From: Actinomycetospora cinnamomea
GTDB taxonomy: Bacteria > Actinomycetota > Actinomycetes > Mycobacteriales > Pseudonocardiaceae
Assembly (NCBI RefSeq): GCF_003096675.1
Contig: NZ_QEKW01000005.1
Span: forward strand, 284,752-348,751
DNA length: 64,000 nt
Reading direction: 5' to 3'
The position numbers and the translations under genes are program-made. Below are positions 38,039 through 47,874 of this stretch, one piece after another. The notes beneath the pieces were generated by a model that had not been told where the DNA came from, did not search any database, and was given only the letters and a program-made list of their open reading frames with translations. The first letter of the stretch is position 1, and each line of letters starts with the position of its first letter.

Positions 38039-38619
38039 CCAGCCCAGGAACCCTCGAGGCAGCGCCCGAGACCACCCGCCCCCGGCTGCAGCAGCGCTAC
38101 CACGACGCGATCAAGCCGGCGCTGGTCGAGCAGTTCGGGTACGCGAACCCGATGCTGATCCCCGGCATCGTCAAGGTCGTCGTGAACATGGGCGTCGGCG
38201 AGGCGGCGCGCGACTCGAAGCTGATGGAGGGCGCGGTCCGCGACCTCACCCTCATCGCCGGCCAGAAGCCGGAGGTCCGCCGGGCCCGCAAGTCCATCGC
38301 GCAGTTCAAGCTGCGCGAGGGCATGCCCATCGGTGCCCGCGCCACGCTGCGCGGCGCGCGGATGTGGGAGTTCCTGGACCGGCTGCTGACCATCGGCCTG
38401 CCGCGCATCCGCGACTTCCGCGGGCTGTCGCCCAAGCAGTTCGACGGCCAGGGCAACTACACGTTCGGTCTCACGGACCAGACGATGTTCCACGAGATCG
38501 ACCAGGACTCGATCGACCGGCCGCGGGGGATGGACATCACCGTGGTCACCTCCGCGACGACCGACGAGGAGGGCCGGGCGCTGCTCCGCCAGCTCGGCTT
38601 CCCGTTCAGGGAGAACTGA
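38035..38619 (+). CDS. rplE: 50S ribosomal protein L5
   Basis: L5 binds 5S rRNA and bridges to the small subunit. The product is 194 residues; the core [20 protein letters not shown] is conserved after a short N-terminal extension. The GTG overlaps rplX. rpsN follows after two bases. Confidence 0.96.
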   Translation: MTSPGTLEAAPETTRPRLQQRYHDAIKPALVEQFGYANPMLIPGIVKVVVNMGVGEAARDSKLMEGAVRDLTLIAGQKPEVRRARKSIAQFKLREGMPIGARATLRGARMWEFLDRLLTIGLPRIRDFRGLSPKQFDGQGNYTFGLTDQTMFHEIDQDSIDRPRGMDITVVTSATTDEEGRALLRQLGFPFREN

Positions 38620-38621
38620 GA

Positions 38622-38807
38622 ATGGCGAAGAAGGCACTGGTCAACAAGGCCGCGCGCAAGCCGAAGTTCGCGGTGCGCGGCTACACCCGCTGCAACCGTT
38701 GCGGTCGCGCTCGCGCCGTCCTGCGCAAGTTCGGGCTCTGCCGCGTCTGCCTCCGCGAGATGGCGCACCGGGGCGAGCTCCCGGGCGTGAGCAAGGCGTC
38801 CTGGTGA
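38622..38807 (+). CDS. rpsN: 30S ribosomal protein S14, zinc-binding type
   Basis: S14 completes the 30S head. This 61-residue protein is the short zinc (type Z) form: C24, C27, C40 and C43 make the CxxC-x12-CxxC site ([19 protein letters not shown]). The ATG lies two bases after the rplE stop. Its stop overlaps a coupled small frame described next by four bases. A second, zinc-free S14 paralogue is common in actinobacteria but is not in this window. Confidence 0.97.
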   Translation: MAKKALVNKAARKPKFAVRGYTRCNRCGRARAVLRKFGLCRVCLREMAHRGELPGVSKASW

Positions 38808-39097
38808 GCGGGGTGAGCGTGGTGAGCGAGGAGGACCCCGCGCACCGCGACGACGCCCCCACCGAGGGTGAGGCCATCGCTCCCGAGCTTCTGCGCCTCA
38901 TCCAGCGCGTCGCCCACCGCGAGCACCTGCTCGACGGTGCCCCGGCGGTGAGCACGCGCCCCCGTACGACCGCTCCGAGAAGCACTGGCAGCACGGCACG
39001 CCGCAGGCCCGCCATCGGGACCGCGCACAGCAGCACGACGACAGCCGCTGTGCGCGCCACCCGGGGAACCACGGCGAGGAAGGTGACCTGGTCATGA
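38804..39097 (+). CDS. Candidate small protein coupled between rpsN and rpsH
   Basis: A 97-codon frame exactly fills the 286-bp gap between rpsN and rpsH, with a GTGA overlap at its start and an ATGA overlap at its end. I do not recognise the product. The first half is acidic, with a plausible helix ([20 protein letters not shown]) and strong third-position GC bias. The second half is Thr/Ser/Ala/Arg-rich, with codons such as aga, act and gca that are rare in neighbouring genes, so it may be partly decayed. Most spc operons have a short or no gap here. It could be a real small gene, a remnant, or chance. Confidence 0.4.
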   Translation: MSGVSVVSEEDPAHRDDAPTEGEAIAPELLRLIQRVAHREHLLDGAPAVSTRPRTTAPRSTGSTARRRPAIGTAHSSTTTAAVRATRGTTARKVTWS

Positions 39098-39492
39098 CGA
39101 TGACCGACCCGATCGCGGACATGCTCACGCGCATCCGCAACGCCAACTCGGCGTTCCACGAGAGCGCGATCATGCCGCACAGCAAGCTCAAGGCCCACGT
39201 GGCGCAGGTCCTGCTCGACCAGGGCTACATCGCGGGCTACCGCACCGAGGCCGCGACCGTCGGCAAGTCGCTCGTCATCGACCTGAAGTACGGGCCGAAC
39301 CGCGAGCGCAGCATCGCCGGCATCAAGCGCGTCTCCAAGCCGGGGCTGCGCGTCTACGCGAAGTCGAACGAGCTCCCGCGGGTGCTCGGCGGCCTCGGCG
39401 TCGCGATCATCTCGACGTCCTCGGGCCTGTTGACCGACCGCCAGGCCCACCAGCGACGGATGGGCGGGGAAGTCCTCGCCTTCGTCTGGTAA
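39094..39492 (+). CDS. rpsH: 30S ribosomal protein S8
   Basis: S8 is a 30S assembly protein and, in E. coli, the repressor of the spc operon. The product is 132 residues ([40 protein letters not shown]). GAGGAAGG lies ten bases before the ATG, so it does not depend on coupling alone. Confidence 0.97.
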   Translation: MTMTDPIADMLTRIRNANSAFHESAIMPHSKLKAHVAQVLLDQGYIAGYRTEAATVGKSLVIDLKYGPNRERSIAGIKRVSKPGLRVYAKSNELPRVLGGLGVAIISTSSGLLTDRQAHQRRMGGEVLAFVW

Positions 39493-39518
39493 CGGCACCG
39501 GAGAGGAGGGCACCCACC

Positions 39519-40055
39519 ATGTCCCGCATCGGCAAGGCCCCGATCACCGTGCCGTCCGGTGTCGACGTCACCGTCGACGGCCGGAAGGTCACCGTCAAGG
39601 GCCCCAAGGGCACCCTGAGCCACGAGGTCGACGAGCCCATCACGGTCTCGCTCGACGACGGCGTGCTCTCGGTGCAGCGCCCCGACGACGAGCGCGAGAG
39701 CCGCGCGCTGCACGGCCTCTCGCGCTCCCTGCTCAACAACCTGGTGCAGGGCGTCTCGCAGGGCTACGAGCGCAAGCTCGAGATCCACGGCGTCGGTTAC
39801 CGCGTCCAGCTGCGCGGCTCGGACCTCGAGTTCGCGCTCGGGTTCAGCCACCCGGTCAAGATCACGCCGCCGGAGGGCATCACCTTCGCGGTCGAGAGCC
39901 CCACCCGGTTCTCGGTCCAGGGCATCGACAAGCAGCTGGTCGGCCAGGTGGCCGCCAACATCCGCTGGCTGCGCCGTCCCGACCCCTACAAGGGCAAGGG
40001 CGTCCGCTACGCCGGCGAGCAGATCCGCCGCAAGGTCGGGAAGACGGGCAAGTGA
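39519..40055 (+). CDS. rplF: 50S ribosomal protein L6
   Basis: L6 lies near the sarcin-ricin loop. The product is 178 residues ([40 protein letters not shown]). GGAGAGGAGGG lies upstream. It overlaps rplR by one base. Confidence 0.97.
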   Translation: MSRIGKAPITVPSGVDVTVDGRKVTVKGPKGTLSHEVDEPITVSLDDGVLSVQRPDDERESRALHGLSRSLLNNLVQGVSQGYERKLEIHGVGYRVQLRGSDLEFALGFSHPVKITPPEGITFAVESPTRFSVQGIDKQLVGQVAANIRWLRRPDPYKGKGVRYAGEQIRRKVGKTGK

Positions 40056-40468
40056 TGGCTGCAGACACGGCGAACACCACCACCAAGGCCCGGGGGCACC
40101 TGGGCAAGAACGTCTCGGAGACCCGCCGCGCGGGTCGTACGCGGCGTCACGTCCGGCTGCGCAAGAAGATCGCCGGCACGCCGTCGCGTCCGCGTCTGGT
40201 CGTCACCCGGTCCACCCGGCACATCACCGCGCAGGTGGTCGACGACATCGCCGGCCACACGATCGCCCACGCCTCCACCATGGAGGCCGACATCCGCGGG
40301 ATGGAGGGCGACAAGAAGGCCCAGGCCGCGAAGGTCGGGGAGCTCGTCGCTTCTCGCGCGCAGGCGCAGGGCATCGACGCGGTCGTCTTCGACCGCGGCG
40401 GTCGCCGTTACCACGGCCGCATCGCGCAGCTCGCGGATGCGGCCCGCGAGGGGGGCCTGCAGTTCTGA
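40055..40468 (+). CDS. rplR: 50S ribosomal protein L18
   Basis: L18 binds 5S rRNA. The product is 137 residues, with a short N-terminal extension before [20 protein letters not shown] and the C-terminal [20 protein letters not shown]. The ATG at 40055 shares a base with the rplF TGA; a GTG at 40052 would add one residue. Confidence 0.95.
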   Translation: MAADTANTTTKARGHLGKNVSETRRAGRTRRHVRLRKKIAGTPSRPRLVVTRSTRHITAQVVDDIAGHTIAHASTMEADIRGMEGDKKAQAAKVGELVASRAQAQGIDAVVFDRGGRRYHGRIAQLADAAREGGLQF

Positions 40469-40511
40469 TGCACATCCAGCCCCCCACGAACACGAACGGA
40501 AGGAACTCCTG

Positions 40512-41144
40512 ATGCCGGGACGCACACGGCGCGACGGGCCCGCGGGCTCGGGCGCACAGGGCGGCGAGCGTCAGGGCGGCAGCGCCGGCCGGGACCGCCA
40601 GCAGGGCGGCCGCGACCGCTCGCAGGACCGCACCCCGCACCTCGAGCGCGTCGTCGCCATCAACCGCGTGGCGAAGGTCGTCAAGGGTGGCCGCCGCTTC
40701 AGCTTCACCGCCCTGGTCGTCGTCGGCGACGGCGACGGCATGGTCGGTGTCGGCTACGGCAAGGCCAAGGAGGTGCCGGCCGCGATCGCCAAGGGCGTGG
40801 AGGAGGCGAAGAAGAACTTCTTCCGCGTCCCGCGCGTCGGCGGCACCATCACCCACCCCGTGCAGGGCGAGGAGGCGGCGGGCGTGGTCCTCCTGCGCCC
40901 CGCCAGCCCCGGTACCGGTGTCATCGCCGGTGGTCCGGTGCGCGCGGTGTTGGAGTGCGCGGGCATCGCCGACGTCCTGTCCAAGTCGCTGGGCAGCCAG
41001 AACGCGATCAACATCGTGCACGCCACCGTGGCCGCGCTGAAGGCCCTGCAGGTGCCCGAGGCCGTCGCCGCCCGTCGCGGGCTGCCGCTCGAGGACGTCG
41101 CGCCGGCGCGCATGCTGCGCGCCCGCGCGGGACAGGGGGTCTGA
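40512..41144 (+). CDS. rpsE: 30S ribosomal protein S5
   Basis: S5 works in translational fidelity and mRNA unwinding. The 210-residue product has a Gly/Arg/Gln-rich N-terminal extension (about 1-40), then the double-stranded RNA-binding fold ([20 protein letters not shown]) and the conserved [10 protein letters not shown] region. GGAAGGA (40498-40504) precedes the ATG. Confidence 0.96.
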   Translation: MPGRTRRDGPAGSGAQGGERQGGSAGRDRQQGGRDRSQDRTPHLERVVAINRVAKVVKGGRRFSFTALVVVGDGDGMVGVGYGKAKEVPAAIAKGVEEAKKNFFRVPRVGGTITHPVQGEEAAGVVLLRPASPGTGVIAGGPVRAVLECAGIADVLSKSLGSQNAINIVHATVAALKALQVPEAVAARRGLPLEDVAPARMLRARAGQGV

Positions 41145-41145
41145 G

Positions 41146-41337
41146 ATGGCCGACCTCAAGGTCACCCAGACCCGGTCCGAGATCGGTGGCAAGCACCACC
41201 AGCGCGAGAGCCTGCGGAGCCTGGGGCTCCGGCGCATCGGCGCGAGCGTCGTGCGCCCGGACACCCCCCAGAACCGCGGCCTGATCAAGGCCGTCCGTCA
41301 CCTCGTGACGGTCGAGGAGGTGGAGAACGGTGGCTGA
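41146..41337 (+). CDS. rpmD: 50S ribosomal protein L30
   Basis: L30 is a small core protein of the large subunit. The product is 63 residues ([40 protein letters not shown]). It begins one base after rpsE and overlaps rplO by eight bases. Confidence 0.96.
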   Translation: MADLKVTQTRSEIGGKHHQRESLRSLGLRRIGASVVRPDTPQNRGLIKAVRHLVTVEEVENGG

Positions 41338-41797
41338 ATCGTCGACCGGGTCCCCGATCAAGCTGCACCACCTGCGTCCGGCGCCCGGGTCGAAGACCGA
41401 GAAGACCCGCGTGGGACGCGGTGAGGCCTCGAAGGGCAAGACCGCCGGCCGCGGCACGAAGGGCACGGGCGCCCGTAAGAACGTCCCGTCGTCCTTCGAG
41501 GGCGGCCAGATGCCGCTGCAGATGCGGCTGCCGAAGCTCAAGGGATTCCGCAACCGCAACAAGGTGGTCTCGCAGGTCGTCAACGTCGGCGACCTGGCGC
41601 GCCTGTTCCCCGACGGCGGCGAGGTCGGCCCGGCCGAGCTCGTGGCCGCCGGCGCCGTGCGCGCCGGCCACCCCGTCAAGGTGCTCGGCACCGGCGAGGT
41701 GGGCTCGGTGGCCCTGCGCGTGCGGGCGCACGCCTTCTCCGGCTCCGCGAGCGAGAAGCTCGAGGCCGCGGGCGGCAGCGCCACCGTCGTCGACTGA
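41330..41797 (+). CDS. rplO: 50S ribosomal protein L15
   Basis: L15 is a late-assembly large-subunit protein. The product is 155 residues, with [20 protein letters not shown] and the Gly/Arg/Lys-rich extension that threads into rRNA. The GTG start lies inside rpmD. A nested hairpin and a separate -10 element follow, so secY is probably also transcribed separately. Confidence 0.96.
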   Translation: MAESSTGSPIKLHHLRPAPGSKTEKTRVGRGEASKGKTAGRGTKGTGARKNVPSSFEGGQMPLQMRLPKLKGFRNRNKVVSQVVNVGDLARLFPDGGEVGPAELVAAGAVRAGHPVKVLGTGEVGSVALRVRAHAFSGSASEKLEAAGGSATVVD

Positions 41798-41817
41798 CGA
41801 CGTCCCCGTGACACCGA

Positions 41818-41862
41818 CACCGGCCCCGTGCTGCTCCTCCCCAGGAGCGGCCCGGGGCCGGT
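41818..41862 (+). terminator. Nested hairpin after rplO
   Basis: An outer ten-bp stem (41818-41827/41853-41862) encloses an inner six-bp stem (41833-41838/41843-41848). It lies 20 bases after the rplO stop and probably ends or attenuates the spc ribosomal-protein transcript. Confidence 0.5.
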
Positions 41863-41876
41863 GGTGTGTCCCCGTG

Positions 41877-41882
41877 TAGTCT
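41877..41882 (+). promoter_or_regulatory. Putative secY promoter -10 element
   Basis: TAGTCT at 41877-41882 follows the rplO hairpin and matches the TAG-N-CT family seen elsewhere in the window. No good -35 hexamer is visible. It predicts a leader of about 120 nt. Confidence 0.35.
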
Positions 41883-42006
41883 CAGCCCGGGTCTGCACGA
41901 CGAGACCCGGTCCGGCCGCCGGCGCCCCGCGATCGTGCCCGGCCGGTGACACCCGGCCCGCGCGGCCCGCCTCCGCGCCGTGGCCGAACGACATCTGGAG
42001 GTCCGA

Positions 42007-43326
<1,320 letters not shown>

Positions 43327-43390
43327 GCGCGGGGCCCGCGCGCCGGGTACAGACAAGACAACGGGTTACGTCGGGCGAAGGGATGTCGTC

Positions 43391-43948
43391 GTGAGGATCG
43401 TGCTGGTGGGCCCGCCGGGGGCGGGCAAGGGAACGCAGGCGACGCGGCTGTCCGAGCGTCTGGACGCCCCGCACATCTCCACCGGCGACCTCTTCCGCGA
43501 GAACATGAAGAACGAGACGGAGCTGGGCAAGGAGGCCCAGCGCTACGTCGACGCCGGTGACCTCGTGCCCGACGAGGTCACCGTGAAGATGGTCAAGGAC
43601 CGTCTCGCCCAGCCCGACGCGCAGGAGGGCTTCCTGCTCGACGGCTTCCCGCGCAACGCGGCCCAGGCCCAGGAGCTCGAGAGCGTGCTGGACGAGCTGG
43701 GGCAGCGCCTGGACGCCGTGCTGGTCTTCGAGGTCGACGACGAGGAGCTGATCAAGCGCCTCACGGCCCGCGGACGCTCGGACGACACCGAGGAGACCAT
43801 CCGCCACCGGCAGGAGGTCTACCGCTCCGAGACCGAGCCGCTCATCGAGCACTACCGGGACATCGCCGTGCGCGTGGACGCGGTCGGGTCGGTCGAGGAG
43901 ATCACCGACCGCGCGATGGACGCGCTCGCCGACGAGCCCGACGACTGA
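43391..43948 (+). CDS. adk: Adenylate kinase
   Basis: Adenylate kinase interconverts AMP + ATP and 2 ADP. The 185-residue product has the P-loop GPPGAGKGT (7-15), the AMP-binding STGDLFRE and [12 protein letters not shown]. It is the short form lacking the zinc-type LID insertion. Start GTG. The secY-adk-map order is the usual actinobacterial one. Confidence 0.97.
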   Translation: MRIVLVGPPGAGKGTQATRLSERLDAPHISTGDLFRENMKNETELGKEAQRYVDAGDLVPDEVTVKMVKDRLAQPDAQEGFLLDGFPRNAAQAQELESVLDELGQRLDAVLVFEVDDEELIKRLTARGRSDDTEETIRHRQEVYRSETEPLIEHYRDIAVRVDAVGSVEEITDRAMDALADEPDD

Positions 43949-44800
43949 GTGGGGACGGACCGCCGCCCCCTCGCCGAGCTCGTCTCGGCGCGGGTCGGGG
44001 GGCTCGCGGACCGTGTGCGGGGTCGCGCCGTGGAGATGAAGACGCCGGGCCAGATCGAGGCCATGCGCGCCGCCGGGCTCGTGGTCGCGGCCGCGCTCGC
44101 GGCGGTGACCGAGGCCGCGCGCCCCGGGACGAGCACCGCCGACCTCGACGGGATCGCCGAGGCGGTCATCCGCGACGCCGGGGCGGCGCCGTCGTTCCTG
44201 GGCTACCAGGGCTTCCCGGCCTCGCTGTGCACCTCGGTCAACGAGCAGGTCGTGCACGGCATCCCGGCGGCCTCGCAGGTGCTCGGTGACGGTGACCTCG
44301 TCTCGATCGACTGCGGGGCGATCCTCGAGGGCTGGCACGGCGACGCCGCGGTGACGGTGCTCGTCGGCACCCCTCGCCCCGAGGACGAGGCGCTGTCGGC
44401 GGCGTGCCGCGCGGCGATGTACGCCGGCATCGAGCGCCTCGTGCCCGGCGGGCGTCTCGGAGACGTCTCGCACGCCGTCGAGTCCGAGGCGCGGCGGTGC
44501 GCGGCCGCCGACGGCCGCGAGTACGGGATCGTCGCCGACTACGGCGGCCACGGCATCGGCACCTCCATGCACATGGACCCGTTCGTGCCGAACCTCGGGC
44601 GCGCCGGCTCCGGGCTGCGCCTGCGGCCGGGGATGGTGCTCGCGATCGAGCCGATGCTCACCGCGGGCACCGACGAGACCGACGAGCTCGACGACGGCTG
44701 GACCGTGGTCACCGCCGACGGCAGCCGCGCGGTGCACTGGGAGCACACGGCCGCCGTCACCGATGACGGTCCCCGGATCCTCACCGCGCCCGCGGACTGA
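43949..44800 (+). CDS. map: Methionine aminopeptidase type I
   Basis: Removes the N-terminal methionine from nascent proteins. The 283-residue product has the metal ligands in [32 protein letters not shown] and AIEPML, with a final Glu in HWEHTAAV. The GTG at 43949 directly follows the adk stop. A start further downstream, near the core [17 protein letters not shown] segment ([16 protein letters not shown], about residue 28), would give the more usual 255-residue length. Confidence 0.93.
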   Translation: MGTDRRPLAELVSARVGGLADRVRGRAVEMKTPGQIEAMRAAGLVVAAALAAVTEAARPGTSTADLDGIAEAVIRDAGAAPSFLGYQGFPASLCTSVNEQVVHGIPAASQVLGDGDLVSIDCGAILEGWHGDAAVTVLVGTPRPEDEALSAACRAAMYAGIERLVPGGRLGDVSHAVESEARRCAAADGREYGIVADYGGHGIGTSMHMDPFVPNLGRAGSGLRLRPGMVLAIEPMLTAGTDETDELDDGWTVVTADGSRAVHWEHTAAVTDDGPRILTAPAD

Positions 44801-44832
44801 CGCGCTCGGTTCCCGCGGCGCCCGTGCTCCCC

Positions 44833-44960
44833 GGAGCGAGGGACGCCCTGGCTGCGTCGCAGGCAGCGGGGGTGACCCTCGCTGTGCGGCGGCGCCGTGC
44901 CCTCTCGGAAAGCGAAGGACGCCCTTGCTGCGTGGGAAGCAGCGGGGGTGACCCTCGCTG
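44833..44960. repeat. REP-like intergenic repeat, tandem pair (locus 2)
   Basis: Two related copies (44833-44884 and 44907-44960) share gctgcgt, gcagcgggggtgaccctcgctg and flanking gaggacgccct-type sequence. The first aligns gaplessly over 52 bp with 41 matches to the repeat downstream of rpoC. Each copy has dyad symmetry and would fold as a hairpin. It follows the map stop, so one role may be termination. Confidence 0.7.
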
Positions 44961-44983
44961 CCCACCATCGGGTGCCGCAAACT

Positions 44984-45000
44984 GGATAGCGGGACTATCC
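44984..45000 (+). promoter_or_regulatory. Operator-like palindrome before the DUF1707 gene
   Basis: GGATAG-CGGGA-CTATCC is a perfect inverted repeat with six-base arms ending nine bases before a TAGTCT -10 element (45010-45015). It covers the -35 and spacer, a classic repressor position. The cognate regulator is not identifiable from this window. Confidence 0.5.
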
Positions 45001-45009
45001 GCTCTCTGC

Positions 45010-45015
45010 TAGTCT
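45010..45015 (+). promoter_or_regulatory. Putative -10 of the DUF1707 gene promoter
   Basis: TAGTCT at 45010-45015 lies about 30 bases before the gene. The -35 position is occupied by the palindrome described at 44984-45000, so the promoter is likely weak without activation or tightly repressed. Confidence 0.4.
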
Positions 45016-45038
45016 CGGCCGCGAGACGAGCGAGTGGG

Positions 45039-45494
45039 GTGGTGAGCGTGGACGGGACGGGCCGACTGCGGGTGGCCGACGTCGATCGCGAGCGGGTGGC
45101 CGCGCGGTTGGCGCAGGCCCACGCCGAGGGGCGGTTGACCCTGAGGGAGTACGACGAGCGGGTGCGGGCCGCGCACGGGGCCGTGGTCGTCGCGGACCTC
45201 GCGCCGCTGACCGCGGACCTGCCGGACCTGCCGGACGCCGCGCCGCCCCGGGACCGCGCGCCCCGGCGTCCCGGCCCGTCGCCGCTGCGGGCCGCGGTCG
45301 CGGTGTGGGCGGCGGTGTCGGCGCTCAACGTCGTGATCTGGCTGGCGGTGGTCGCCGGCACCGCGGAGCCCGTGGCACCGTGGTGGATCTGGGTGGCCGG
45401 GCCCTGGGGCCTCGTGCTCGCGGTGGGCGCCCTCGCGGGACGCGTCGGCCTCCCGCTGCCCGGGCCGTGCGGGAGCGCGCCGCTGCGGCGGTGA
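45039..45494 (+). CDS. DUF1707 domain membrane protein
   Basis: Residues about 9-65 are a DUF1707 domain (LRVADVDRERVAARLAQAHA, then EGRLTLREYDERVRAAHGA), a small actinobacterial domain of unknown function. Two hydrophobic spans follow (about 83-105 and 112-135, around PWWIWVAGPWGLVLAVGAL). The 151-residue frame has several close GTG codons at 45039-45048, so the start is uncertain by up to three codons. It is unrelated in function to its ribosomal neighbours as far as can be seen, and it has its own promoter with an operator-like palindrome. Confidence 0.75.
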   Translation: MVSVDGTGRLRVADVDRERVAARLAQAHAEGRLTLREYDERVRAAHGAVVVADLAPLTADLPDLPDAAPPRDRAPRRPGPSPLRAAVAVWAAVSALNVVIWLAVVAGTAEPVAPWWIWVAGPWGLVLAVGALAGRVGLPLPGPCGSAPLRR

Positions 45495-45539
45495 TCCGCG
45501 GGGAAGGCCCCGGTGACGGACGTCCCGACACGCCCCGCG

Positions 45540-45545
45540 TACACT
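45540..45545 (+). promoter_or_regulatory. Putative infA promoter -10 element
   Basis: TACACT at 45540-45545 lies 150 bp before infA. The best -35-like sequence (TGACGG, 45514-45519) has a 20-base spacer. It would start the alpha operon transcript. Confidence 0.3.
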
Positions 45546-45695
45546 CGACAGCTGGTGCGCGTGTCGTGCCGGTCCCGCGCGCTCGTGTGTCGGTCCCCGG
45601 TCCGCTCGCGTGCTCGGTCCCTCCGGAACCTCCGTCGCCCGGCGTCGGTGCGCCCGGCCGGGACGCCAGCGTACGTCGAGAAGAATGCGGAGGAC

Positions 45696-45917
45696 ATGGC
45701 GAAGAAGGACGGCGCCATCGAGGTCGAGGGCCGGGTCATCGAACCCCTGCCCAACGCGATGTTCCGGGTGGAGCTCGAGAACGGGCACAAGGTCCTGGCG
45801 CACATCAGCGGCAAGATGCGTCAGCACTACATCCGGATCCTCCCCGAGGACAAGGTCGTCGTGGAGCTGTCGCCCTACGACCTGTCGCGCGGCCGGATCG
45901 TCTACCGCTACAAGTGA
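45696..45917 (+). CDS. infA: Translation initiation factor IF-1
   Basis: IF-1 binds the 30S A site during initiation. The product is the usual 73 residues, one OB fold ([40 protein letters not shown]). GGAGGA lies just before the ATG. First gene of the alpha operon. Confidence 0.97.
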   Translation: MAKKDGAIEVEGRVIEPLPNAMFRVELENGHKVLAHISGKMRQHYIRILPEDKVVVELSPYDLSRGRIVYRYK

Positions 45918-45920
45918 ACC

Positions 45921-45954
45921 CACGGGGGGCTCCGGCCCCCCGTGAGCCCCCCGG
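45921..45954 (+). promoter_or_regulatory. GGGGGGCTC two-state hairpin before rpmJ
   Basis: cacgggggg (45921-45929) pairs perfectly with ccccccgtg (45936-45944), and the same G run as ggggggctc (45924-45932) pairs perfectly with gagcccccc (45944-45952). The two nine-bp helices are mutually exclusive. The second ends directly at the ribosome-binding region of rpmJ. Confidence 0.55.
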
Positions 45955-45968
45955 AGAAAGAGAAGGAC

Positions 45969-46082
45969 GTGAAGGTCCAGCCGAGCGTCAAGCGCATCTG
46001 CGCGAAGTGCCAGGTGGTCCGCCGTCACGGGCGGGTCATGGTCATCTGCGACAACCTGCGCCACAAGCAGCGCCAGGGCTGA
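45969..46082 (+). CDS. rpmJ: 50S ribosomal protein L36
   Basis: L36 is the smallest ribosomal protein. The 37-residue product begins [17 protein letters not shown] and has the zinc ligands C11, C14, C27 and H32, so it is the zinc-binding form. The start is GTG, as in many actinobacterial rpmJ genes. GAGAAGGA lies very close to it. Confidence 0.96.
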   Translation: MKVQPSVKRICAKCQVVRRHGRVMVICDNLRHKQRQG

Positions 46083-46281
46083 CGCAGCCCGACCTGGGCA
46101 CCGCGGCCCGCCCGGGCCGCACACAGGACAACCTCCCCGCACCTACGCCGGCTCGAGAGATCGATGCCCCGGCGGAGCACCCCCGGCACGGGAGGCCGGG
46201 GCCCGGACCCGCACAGCACGACGCGGCCCGGGACGGGCGGGGAGCCAGACCTCCCGGACGACACGAGGAGCACGTCGCCCC

Positions 46282-46662
46282 ATGGCACGACTCGCCGGCG
46301 TCGACCTCCCCCGCGAGAAGCGGATGGAGATCGCGCTGACCTACATCTTCGGGATCGGTCGCAGCCGTTCCCGGGAGATCCTGGCCGAGACCGGCGTCGA
46401 CCCCGACCTGCGGTCGAAGGACCTGTCGGACACCGACACCGCCGCGCTGCGCGCGTACATCGAGAACAACTACCGGGTCGAGGGTGACCTCCGCCGCGAG
46501 GTCCAGGCGGACATCCGGCGCAAGGTCGAGATCGGCAGCTACCAGGGCCTGCGGCATCGCCGCAACCTGCCGGTGCACGGGCAGCGGACGAAGACGAACG
46601 CCCGCTCCCGCAAGGGTCCGAAGAAGACCGTCGCCGGCAAGAAGAAGGCCACGCGCAAGTAG
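46282..46662 (+). CDS. rpsM: 30S ribosomal protein S13
   Basis: S13 forms inter-subunit bridges and contacts P-site tRNA. The product is 126 residues ([40 protein letters not shown]). The 199-bp gap from rpmJ holds an eight-bp hairpin (46103-46120) and no gene. Confidence 0.97.
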   Translation: MARLAGVDLPREKRMEIALTYIFGIGRSRSREILAETGVDPDLRSKDLSDTDTAALRAYIENNYRVEGDLRREVQADIRRKVEIGSYQGLRHRRNLPVHGQRTKTNARSRKGPKKTVAGKKKATRK

Positions 46663-46716
46663 GGCGCACCGCCCCGCGGCGCAGCCGATCGAAGAACCCG
46701 AGCCAGGAGTATGTGA

Positions 46717-47127
46717 ATGCCACCCAGGACCCGCCAGGGCGCGGCCGGGGCCAAGAAGGTCCGGCGCCGGGAGAAGAAGAACGTCTCCCACGGCCACGCG
46801 CACATCAAGAGCACGTTCAACAACACGATCGTCTCCATCACCGACCCGACGGGCAACGTCATCAGCTGGGCGTCGGCCGGCCACGTGGGCTTCAAGGGCT
46901 CGCGCAAGTCGACGCCGTTCGCCGCGCAGATGGCCGCGGAGAACTGCGCCCGCAAGGCCGCCGAGCACGGGATGAAGAAGGTCGACGTCTTCGTCAAGGG
47001 CCCGGGGTCGGGCCGCGAGACGGCGATCCGATCGCTGCAGGCCGCGGGCCTCGAGGTCGGGACGATCTCCGACGTCACCCCGCAGCCGCACAACGGCTGC
47101 CGCCCGCCCAAGCGTCGTCGAGTCTGA
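46717..47127 (+). CDS. rpsK: 30S ribosomal protein S11
   Basis: S11 is part of the 30S platform and mRNA exit channel. The product is 136 residues ([37 protein letters not shown]-terminus). CAGGAG lies upstream of the ATG. Confidence 0.97.
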   Translation: MPPRTRQGAAGAKKVRRREKKNVSHGHAHIKSTFNNTIVSITDPTGNVISWASAGHVGFKGSRKSTPFAAQMAAENCARKAAEHGMKKVDVFVKGPGSGRETAIRSLQAAGLEVGTISDVTPQPHNGCRPPKRRRV

Positions 47128-47146
47128 GGCGGAGAGGAGAACAGCC

Positions 47147-47752
47147 ATGGCCCGCTACACCGGCCCCGCCACGCGCAAGTCCCGCCGCCTCAAGGTCGAC
47201 CTGATCGGCGGCGACAAGTCCTTCGAGCGTCGCCCGTACCCGCCGGGGCAGCACGGCCGGATCCGCATCAAGGAGTCCGAGTACCTGCTGCAGCTGCAGG
47301 AGAAGCAGAAGGCCCGCTTCACCTACGGCCTGCTCGAGAAGCAGATGCGCGCCTACTACGAGGAGGCGAACCGTCGCGAGGGCAAGACCGGCGACGAGTT
47401 CCTCCGCCTCCTCGAGTCGCGCCTCGACTCGGTCGTCTACCGCGCCGGGCTCGCCCAGACCCGCCGCCAGGCCCGCCAGCTCGTGGGCCACGGCCACTTC
47501 CTGGTCAACGGCCAGAAGGTCGACGTCCCCAGCTACCGGGTGACGCAGTACGACATCATCGACGTCCGGGACAAGTCCCGGAACATGCTGCCGTTCGTGG
47601 TGGCCAAGGAGAACTTCGGCGACCGCCCGGTGCCCGGGTGGCTGCAGGTGGTCCCGGACTCGCTGCGCATCTTCGTCCACTCCCTGCCGGAGCGGGCGCA
47701 GATCGACACGCCGGTCCAGGAGCAGCTGATCGTCGAGTTCTACTCGAAGTAG
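47147..47752 (+). CDS. rpsD: 30S ribosomal protein S4
   Basis: S4 is a primary 16S-binding protein. The product is 201 residues, with the S4 RNA-binding domain at about 91-150 (SRLDSVVYRAGLAQTRRQAR). It lacks the N-terminal cysteine cluster, so it is the zinc-free form. GGAGAGGAG precedes the ATG. Confidence 0.97.
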   Translation: MARYTGPATRKSRRLKVDLIGGDKSFERRPYPPGQHGRIRIKESEYLLQLQEKQKARFTYGLLEKQMRAYYEEANRREGKTGDEFLRLLESRLDSVVYRAGLAQTRRQARQLVGHGHFLVNGQKVDVPSYRVTQYDIIDVRDKSRNMLPFVVAKENFGDRPVPGWLQVVPDSLRIFVHSLPERAQIDTPVQEQLIVEFYSK

Positions 47753-47757
47753 GCGGA

Positions 47758-47788
47758 CACGCGGGGGCTCCGCCCGCCGCGTGCCCCC
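47758..47788 (+). promoter_or_regulatory. GGGGGC two-state hairpin before rpoA
   Basis: cacgcgg (47758-47764) can pair with ccgcgtg (47777-47783), and gggggc (47763-47768) with gccccc (47783-47788); the helices overlap and exclude each other. It begins six bases after the rpsD stop and is similar in design to those before rplN and rpmJ. Confidence 0.45.
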
Positions 47789-47874
47789 AGCAGTACCCCC
47801 GGGTGCCAGTTCGGTGCACCGGGGTCGGGTTCGGCGTCAAATAGCGGACGCCGCATCGGAAAGGTTCTGAGTAC

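Noticed and set aside
44763..45012. Small frames over the map-DUF1707 gap
   Set aside because: They coincide with the repeat units and have no ribosome-binding sites or recognisable products.
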